From Clostridiales bacterium (GTDB lineage Bacteria > Bacillota > Clostridia > Lachnospirales > Lachnospiraceae), in the NCBI GenBank assembly GCA_029267975.1, contig JAJUHH010000066.1:1-10343 (forward strand): a DNA stretch of 10,343 bases, in the 5' to 3' direction. Both the position numbers and the translations under genes were made by a program. The first letter of the stretch is position 1, and every line of letters begins with the position of its first letter. The notes beneath the pieces are model-generated. The model saw only the letters and a program-made list of their open reading frames with translations. It did not search any database and had not been told where the DNA came from. Shown in pieces: positions 5,791 to 10,343 of this stretch.

Positions 5791-6513
5791 CTAAAACCCT
5801 TTTCCTATGCAAAGTACAATAAAATAAACTTCCTTTATTCCATGGGACTTCAATACCTGGGCACATGCTTCTATGGTGCTGCCCGTGGTATAGATATCAT
5901 CCACTAATAAAACCTTCGATATTTGCTTTTGGAAGGAATTTAATCTCTTTTTATTCATTTCAAATGCTGTCTTCAGATTTTGAAATCGTTCCTTATCACT
6001 GAGTGTCTTCTGAGGAAGTGTTTTTCGACATCTGATCAGAAGATTGGATAATACTGGCAAACCTAATTCTTTGCCTATTCCGCATGCCAGGATATCTGCC
6101 TGATTATAACCCCGCTCAGCATATTTACTGCTATGAATAGGAATAGGTACCAGCGCATCGGGTGCAAGTCTCTTTATCCAAGTACCATAGATGCGAAGAA
6201 CTTCCTCTGTATAAAACTTTGCGTATTCCCTTTTACCACGATATTTAAAGCCTGCTACCGAGCGCTTCATGGCTTCATCATATATCCAGACTGCATAGCC
6301 TTGATCAAAATGATGGGGGCCACGCTGGCAATCCCTGCAATATTCCTCTTCCTCCTGCTCAATGGGCTTGCTGCAGCGAAAGCATCTGGGCTCTATAATA
6401 TACTTAAGCTTCTCCTTACAGGCGCTGCATACCCTCATTCCCTTTGGAAGAACAATTTCCTCGCAGATTGGACACCTGGCAGGATAGATTATATCAAGTA
6501 TTGCATGAAGCAA
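5791..6513 (-). CDS. comF: ComF/ComFC-family phosphoribosyltransferase-like protein
   Basis: A 240-residue ComF-family protein, needed for natural DNA uptake in several bacteria, with a type I phosphoribosyltransferase fold. The N-terminus has four CxxC pairs (C14/C17, C29/C32, C44/C47, C59/C62), two zinc-ribbon-like sites; then the family block LVPIPIHSSKYAERGYNQADILA (starting 121), the K-T-L-P-Q-K-T-L segment with ERFQNLKTAF (165-184), and the PRPP-binding loop VLLVDDIYTTGST (201-213). All expected residues are present and length is usual. Start is TTG at 6511-6513: AGAAGGGG sits 8 bases upstream and no better start exists. The helicase partner ComFA is not adjacent. Downstream, yvyF follows by 12 bases; upstream, the nucleotidyltransferase stop is 87 bases away, with a direct repeat in the gap. 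No clear promoter in that gap, so cotranscription is likely. Confidence 0.92.
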   Translation of the reverse strand: MLHAILDIIYPARCPICEEIVLPKGMRVCSACKEKLKYIIEPRCFRCSKPIEQEEEEYCRDCQRGPHHFDQGYAVWIYDEAMKRSVAGFKYRGKREYAKFYTEEVLRIYGTWIKRLAPDALVPIPIHSSKYAERGYNQADILACGIGKELGLPVLSNLLIRCRKTLPQKTLSDKERFQNLKTAFEMNKKRLNSFQKQISKVLLVDDIYTTGSTIEACAQVLKSHGIKEVYFIVLCIGKGF

Positions 6514-6555
6514 TTGGCCAACCCCTTCTCTTGTGTAATTATCTTATCTAAATTT

Positions 6556-6624
6556 GTATAAGCTTGTTGGATATAAAAGTATAGGCTTGCTGATATAAGA
6601 TTAGTATAAGCTTGCCGGATATAA
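6556..6624. repeat. Three tandem imperfect copies of a 21-bp unit at the nucleotidyltransferase 3' end
   Basis: Plus-strand copies: GTATAAGCTTGTTGGATATAA (6556-6576, written here as 20 bases GTATAAGCTTGTTGGATATA plus A), a 20-base copy at 6579-6598, and a 21-base copy at 6604-6624 differing by CC for TT. Copies begin 23 and 25 bases apart. The rightmost copy is coding: it specifies the last seven residues, LYPASLY, of the nucleotidyltransferase. The other two lie past its stop codon and before comF. The total offset from first to third is 48 bases, so the leftmost copy is in the same frame past the stop and would read LYPTSLY. Confidence 0.85.
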
Positions 6625-7509
6625 GCCCTGTTCGATTAGGGCACGAATGGACTTTACAACCGCATCCTTATCTTCCTTATAGGTAACACCAAACCATCGG
6701 TCGGAGGTTTTTAATACACTGACCTCAGCTTTGCCTGATTTGATCAGTTCCCCTACCACTGTCGGAAGTAAATATTCTTTCTTAAGTTCATTTACAGGCA
6801 GTTTTGACAGAAATCTTACAAAACCTGTGTGCAGTTCTTCAAACAGTCCCGGTTTGAAGCCCCACATATTCATGGATACCACACTGTTTAAATCAATGGT
6901 AATCTCCTCGCCTGCAGCATTAACAGCCTTTGCATGGTCCCCTTCCGGAACAATGCCGGAGGTTTCTACAATATCAACCAATAGCCCCTCCTCATTGGCT
7001 TTGCATACTCCACGGGTAACCGCCCCATTCTCACTTAAGGTATTGCCAAGAATAAAGCCTGCCATGCAATATTGGTTATCCTTGTAAGACTGATTATTCA
7101 GGAATTCATAAACCAGACGGAAGGCTTCTTTTCCGTAATAATCATCTGCATTAATCACTGCAAAGGGTTCCTTCACAACATCCTTGCAGCAAAGCACCGC
7201 CTGACCGGTTCCCCAGGGCTTTGTCCTGTCCGCCGGCTTTGTAAAGCCCTCCGGCAGCTGATCAAGCTCCTGAAATACATACTGTACAGGAAGGATCTTC
7301 TCAATCCGGTTACCGATCACCTCTTTAAAATCCTCTTCTATATCCTTACGAATAATCACAACTATTTTATTAAACCCAGCTCTGATCGCATCATAAATGG
7401 AGTAATCCATAATAATCTCACCGGCCGGACCTACAGGCTCCAATTGCTTGATGCCTCCATATCTGCTCCCCATACCTGCTGCCATAATAACCAATGTTGT
7501 GTTTGACAA
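6601..7509 (-). CDS. GT-A fold nucleotidyltransferase, substrate unknown
   Basis: A 302-residue enzyme of the NTP_transferase family that activates a phosphorylated sugar or similar substrate with a nucleotide. The N-terminal nucleotide loop MAAGMGSRYGGIKQ (9-22) is complete and followed by EPVGPAGEIIMDYSIYDA; KPWGTGQAVL (97-106) matches the substrate loop of glucose-1-phosphate nucleotidyltransferases; INADDYYG (119-126) contains the metal-binding acidic residues. The second half has SVVSMNMWGFKP (209-220). There is no left-handed beta-helix acyltransferase tail as in GlmU, and nothing decides between UTP, CTP or dTTP. Start is TTG at 7507-7509 with GGGAGG 8 bases upstream. It ends inside a tandem repeat. 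It sits between recD2 (172 bases upstream) and comF (87 bases downstream) without sugar-pathway neighbours. A role in flagellin or wall glycan modification is possible, but only from location. Confidence 0.85.
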   Translation of the reverse strand: MSNTTLVIMAAGMGSRYGGIKQLEPVGPAGEIIMDYSIYDAIRAGFNKIVVIIRKDIEEDFKEVIGNRIEKILPVQYVFQELDQLPEGFTKPADRTKPWGTGQAVLCCKDVVKEPFAVINADDYYGKEAFRLVYEFLNNQSYKDNQYCMAGFILGNTLSENGAVTRGVCKANEEGLLVDIVETSGIVPEGDHAKAVNAAGEEITIDLNSVVSMNMWGFKPGLFEELHTGFVRFLSKLPVNELKKEYLLPTVVGELIKSGKAEVSVLKTSDRWFGVTYKEDKDAVVKSIRALIEQGLYPASLY

Positions 7510-7558
7510 GACAAGTTCCTCCCATCACCAATTTCTTACTATTTGACCATTTTCTCTC

Positions 7559-7564
7559 ATTATA
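7559..7564 (-). promoter_or_regulatory. Possible -10 element ahead of the nucleotidyltransferase
   Basis: Minus-strand TATAAT, perfect, about 50 bases before the TTG start. No acceptable -35 lies 16 to 18 bases upstream (GTGCTT or TGCTTT) and no TGn precedes it, so this may be an A+T-rich coincidence. If real it would let the nucleotidyltransferase-comF-yvyF genes be expressed apart from recD2. Confidence 0.35.
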
Positions 7565-7681
7565 CCCTATATTATATAAAAAAGCACGAGAAAAATTTCC
7601 AATGAAAGAAAGCTATGATCAACGCGTGAATTGCAGCTTCTATAAGATATCATTCCAAATTAGGCCAATTTTATGCCATGA

Positions 7682-9898
7682 CTAGCTTAGTTCCTGAATT
7701 CTATCCTTCAATCCTGAATAACGGTTCAGCTCGTTTTTATTGTCAATCATAAATTGCACCATGGTATCGCTGCCCACAATTGCTACGCAGTTCTTGGCTC
7801 TGGTAACAGCGGTATATAATAAGTTACGGTTAAATAAAAGTTTTGGCCCATCCAGAATAGGCAGGATCACCGCAGGATATTCGCTTCCCTGGGACTTATG
7901 AATGGTTACGGCATAGGCAAGCTCCAGTTCGTCAAGCTGGTTAAAAGTATAGTCAACCATCCTGTTATCATCAAACTCAACCGTCAGATGCTCTGAGAAA
8001 AGATTGATCTCCCGGATGATACCCGCGTCCCCGTTAAATACCCCTTCCCCTGTCTGGGTGGCAATACCCAGAGCATTGCGGATCTCCCAGGTGATCTGAT
8101 AGTTATTCTTAATCTGCATCACCTTATCGCCTTCACGGAAAATTGTCTCGTGGTATTCCTTCTCACGCTTGTCCTTTGAGGGGGGATTTAGGGCCTGCTG
8201 AAGAAGTTTGTTTAATCTCTCCACCCCAAGCTCACCCTTACGCATAGGGGTTAAGACCTGTATGTCAAAGGGGGTTGCCTTCACATAGTTGGGTAATTTA
8301 TTTTTAATCAGATTAATCATCACTGCGGCTATGACATCCGCTGCTTCCCTTTTTAAGAAGAAGAAATCCCTGCTCTTATTATCCAGTCTGATCTGCTCTC
8401 CATCATTGATCTTATGGGCATTGACAATAATATCACTGTCCGCTGCCTGACGAAATATCTTCGTAAGCTTCACCACATGAAAGCGATGGGAATTGATGAT
8501 ATCCCTGAGAACATTCCCAGGGCCAACACTGGGAAGCTGATTGACATCCCCTACCAGAATCAGTCTTGTTCCAACTGATACCGCCTTGAGCAGGGCATGC
8601 ATCAGGCTGATATCTACCATGGACATCTCATCTATTATTAACACGTCTGTTTCCAGCGGATTACTTTCATTTCGATTAAAGGTATATTTATTTTCCTGAT
8701 TCTCAATTAACTTATTAAGTTCCAACAGACGATGAATCGTCTTGGCCTCATAGCCTGTTGTTTCCGTCATCCTCTTAGCGGCTCTTCCGGTGGGCGCTGC
8801 AAGAAGGATATCCATTCCCTCAGACTCAAAGAATTTAATCATGGTATTAATCGTTGTAGTCTTACCGGTACCCGGTCCGCCGGTGATAATCAGCAGTCCA
8901 TTACCGGCCGCCTCAGCAACTGCAGTTCTTTGCTGATCGTCAAGCTCAATCTCAAATTGCTGCTCAATGGAACGGATCCTTTTACGAACCACCTCCGGAT
9001 TTAGCTCATATCGTATATTCAAATCGTGCAGCATGCGGGCAGTATTCAGCTCCATATAATAATAGACCGAGGAATAGATATGCTTCTCAGGACCGTCGTC
9101 TTTTATTACTATTTTCTTCTCAATACTTAAGCTTGTCAGCTGTCTGCGAATTGACTCCTCGTCCGCTGTCAGAATCGTCTGCGCTATTTGCAGCAGTGCA
9201 TACTCCGGCAAATATACATGCCCATCCGCACTGGCCTGAAGCAGGGTATACATAATACCTGCCTTCATGCGATAATCAGAATCACTTCCAATTCCAATCC
9301 TGCGTGCAATCTCATCCGCAGTTTTAAAGCCGACACCCGCAATATCCTCCGCCAATTGATAGGGGTTCTCCTTCAGAATATCGTACATACGCTGCCCGTA
9401 TTCCGTATAAATTTTTACTGCCAGATTTCCTGTGATATTATATTGCTGTAAAAAGAGCATAGCACTGCGCATATCTCTCTTTTCTTCAAACTGGCAATAG
9501 ATCTCCCTTGCCATTCTGATACTAATTCCCTTGATTTCGGCCAGTCGTTCCGGTTCTTCCTCAATGATTCTAAAGGTATTCTCCTTGAACTTTTTTACAA
9601 TTCGTGCTGCCAGAGCTTCGCCTACCCCCTTGATGGCACCTGATCCCAAATAACGTTCTATGGAGAATAAATCTTCCGGCTCCTTAACTTCATAGCCTTC
9701 CACCAGGAATTGCTGCCCATAGACGGGATGATCCGTATAGCTGCCGGATAAGTGCACAAATTCGCCTTCGCTGATGAAAGGAAAAGTACCTACACAGGTA
9801 AGTTCCTCTTCTTCCACATGAAGACTTAACACCGTATAACCGTTGTCATTATTGCGGAATATAATTCTATCGATATATCCCTCTACTATCTCTGCCAT
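7682..9898 (-). CDS. recD2: RecD2-type superfamily 1B DNA helicase
   Basis: A 738-residue 5'-to-3' DNA helicase of the RecD2 group, found in bacteria where it works outside RecBCD in replication-fork upkeep and repair. Order: an N-terminal OB-like segment (about 1-75), helix-hairpin-helix motifs (GAIKGVGEALAARI about 87-100; IKGISIRMAREI about 122-133; IAGVGFKTADEIA about 186-198), which mark RecD2 against short RecD, then the helicase core: Walker A GGPGTGKTT (340-348), PTGRAAKRM (369-377), Walker B LIIDEMS (420-426), GDVNQLPSVGPGN (450-462), FRQ (482-484), TIHKSQGSEY (665-674) and LYTAVTRAK (694-702). All motifs are intact; length is normal. ATG at 9898 has AGGAGG with a short 4-base spacer; the frame is open to an ATG at 9970 that lacks a ribosome site. 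Same direction as the rod-binding gene 192 bases upstream, with no clear terminator between them. Confidence 0.96.
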   Translation of the reverse strand: MAEIVEGYIDRIIFRNNDNGYTVLSLHVEEEELTCVGTFPFISEGEFVHLSGSYTDHPVYGQQFLVEGYEVKEPEDLFSIERYLGSGAIKGVGEALAARIVKKFKENTFRIIEEEPERLAEIKGISIRMAREIYCQFEEKRDMRSAMLFLQQYNITGNLAVKIYTEYGQRMYDILKENPYQLAEDIAGVGFKTADEIARRIGIGSDSDYRMKAGIMYTLLQASADGHVYLPEYALLQIAQTILTADEESIRRQLTSLSIEKKIVIKDDGPEKHIYSSVYYYMELNTARMLHDLNIRYELNPEVVRKRIRSIEQQFEIELDDQQRTAVAEAAGNGLLIITGGPGTGKTTTINTMIKFFESEGMDILLAAPTGRAAKRMTETTGYEAKTIHRLLELNKLIENQENKYTFNRNESNPLETDVLIIDEMSMVDISLMHALLKAVSVGTRLILVGDVNQLPSVGPGNVLRDIINSHRFHVVKLTKIFRQAADSDIIVNAHKINDGEQIRLDNKSRDFFFLKREAADVIAAVMINLIKNKLPNYVKATPFDIQVLTPMRKGELGVERLNKLLQQALNPPSKDKREKEYHETIFREGDKVMQIKNNYQITWEIRNALGIATQTGEGVFNGDAGIIREINLFSEHLTVEFDDNRMVDYTFNQLDELELAYAVTIHKSQGSEYPAVILPILDGPKLLFNRNLLYTAVTRAKNCVAIVGSDTMVQFMIDNKNELNRYSGLKDRIQELS

Positions 9899-10090
9899 TA
9901 GACCTCCTGATAAAAGAAATGTCATCTCAAACATCCATCCTAGCATCAGGATTTTTGTCTGAAACGACATATATGGCTTTCAGTCCAGCCAACTTTTATT
10001 ATTATCATGTATTCAATAGGTATATCTTTTATCTTTCGGTATCCTCATTACTACCATGATATGTAACCGTTCTCAGATTTGAAGACCTGC

Positions 10091-10343
10091 TTATGCATTA
10101 CGCTTCATAGACTCATATAGCATCTGAGCGATACCAAGACTTTCTTTCTCGGTTGCCTCTTTTGCATATTCCTCATAGAGCATGTCTCCAAACTGTGCAA
10201 GGTAATCATTCTCTTCTTCCTCATCATCCTTCATAATGGTATTTTTCATACCCTTAAATACCTGTTCAAGAAGATAGGATTCAAAGGACTTGCATGCATT
10301 CATTAACTCCTCATCCGTTGCATTGTCACTAATTTTTATGGTC
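10091..10343 (-). CDS. FlgJ-type flagellar rod-binding protein, partial (cut by the right edge)
   Basis: The C-terminal 83 codons of a gene entering from the right edge. The visible protein (from TIKISDNATDEEL) matches the rod-binding domain of FlgJ: ACKSFESYLLEQVFKGMKNTI, an acidic linker DDEEEEND, then FGDMLYEEYAKEATEKESLGIAQMLYESMKRN. That ending is typical of clostridial single-domain FlgJ homologues, which lack the muramidase domain of enterobacterial FlgJ. The family helps assemble the flagellar rod. An internal ATG at 10303 is preceded by GAGGAG only 3 bases away, but the frame stays open through conserved-looking residues to the edge, so the true start is probably beyond position 10343. 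It implies that a flagellar basal-body operon (probably flgF/flgG) lies to the right. Confidence 0.8.
   Translation of the reverse strand, partial: TIKISDNATDEELMNACKSFESYLLEQVFKGMKNTIMKDDEEEENDYLAQFGDMLYEEYAKEATEKESLGIAQMLYESMKRNA

Noticed and set aside
6133..6561. A 142-codon plus-strand frame antisense to comF
   Set aside because: It lies entirely opposite well-supported comF codons, including its Cys pairs, with Cys- and Leu-rich random-looking content.
7072..7506. A 144-codon plus-strand frame antisense to the nucleotidyltransferase
   Set aside because: It is a mirror of a gene with intact catalytic motifs; no ribosome site or domain is seen.
7494..7685. A 63-codon plus-strand open frame across the recD2-nucleotidyltransferase gap
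   Set aside because: It overlaps the ends of both flanking genes antisense, has no Shine-Dalgarno and no recognisable composition; it is most likely chance.
9899..9970. N-terminal extension of RecD2 from the upstream ATG at 9970
   Set aside because: No ribosome site precedes 9970, while AGGAGG precedes the ATG at 9898, and the protein from MAEIVEGYIDR fits the family start.
9975..10000. A short GC-containing inverted repeat (GGCT...AGCC) between the rod-binding gene and recD2, considered as a terminator
   Set aside because: The stem is only 4-5 bp and is followed by ATATATG, with no U-tract.
1..10343. Search for CRISPR arrays, tRNA or rRNA genes, insertion sequences, phage genes or toxin-antitoxin pairs
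   Set aside because: No regularly spaced repeats, cloverleaf-like segments, transposase motifs or terminal inverted repeats were seen; the genes read as core chromosome.

Overview
The window looks like chromosomal DNA from a low-to-moderate G+C Gram-positive anaerobe of the class Clostridia, most likely Lachnospiraceae-like. This rests on strong AGGAGG-type ribosome binding sites, TTG starts, TTGACA/TATAAT-type promoters, and a gene set (double-hotdog acyl-ACP thioesterase, CvfB, RecD2, ComFC, the TIGR03826/YvyF flagellar-region protein, a short FlgJ-type rod-binding protein) typical of flagellated Firmicutes. The placement is inference from gene content and style; no marker gene fixes the species. 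I see no mobile element, CRISPR array, tRNA or rRNA.

Layout, left to right. (1) Positions 1-196 hold a probable promoter firing out of the left edge and the terminator of the next gene. (2) A secreted SH3-SH3-NlpC/P60 cell-wall hydrolase (197-1456, minus) has a perfect-consensus sigma-A promoter and a WalR-box-like site just downstream of it. (3) trxB (1687-2607, minus) has its own promoter and a possible 5'-terminal mRNA hairpin. (4) A class I SAM methyltransferase (2857-3447, minus) probably starts at TTG and is closed by a good terminator. (5) Diverging from it, an acyl-ACP thioesterase and a CvfB-like S1 protein form a two-gene operon (3623-5205, plus). (6) A large hairpin terminator (5255-5300) serves the convergent junction. 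(7) From there to the right edge everything lies on the minus strand: rod-binding flagellar protein (cut by the edge), recD2, a sugar-phosphate-type nucleotidyltransferase, comF, and yvyF, in transcription order.

Functionally the left half is housekeeping: wall remodelling, thiol redox, a small-molecule methyltransferase, fatty-acid release and RNA binding. The right half looks like the end of a flagellar/competence-associated run. In Bacillus the comF genes and yvyF lie directly before flgM-yvyG-flgK; here comF-yvyF is kept, but the run ends in a terminator after yvyF.

No gene-free stretch exceeds 300 bases. The longest gaps are 1457-1686, 2608-2856, 9899-10090 and 7510-7681; the first two hold promoters and leaders, and the last two show only weak signals. 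I found no clearly new multi-gene system. The best leads are the candidate WalR operator, the triple repeat at the 3' end of the nucleotidyltransferase gene, the altered catalytic motif of the thioesterase, and the methyltransferase start with its Shine-Dalgarno inside the apparent ATG reading frame.
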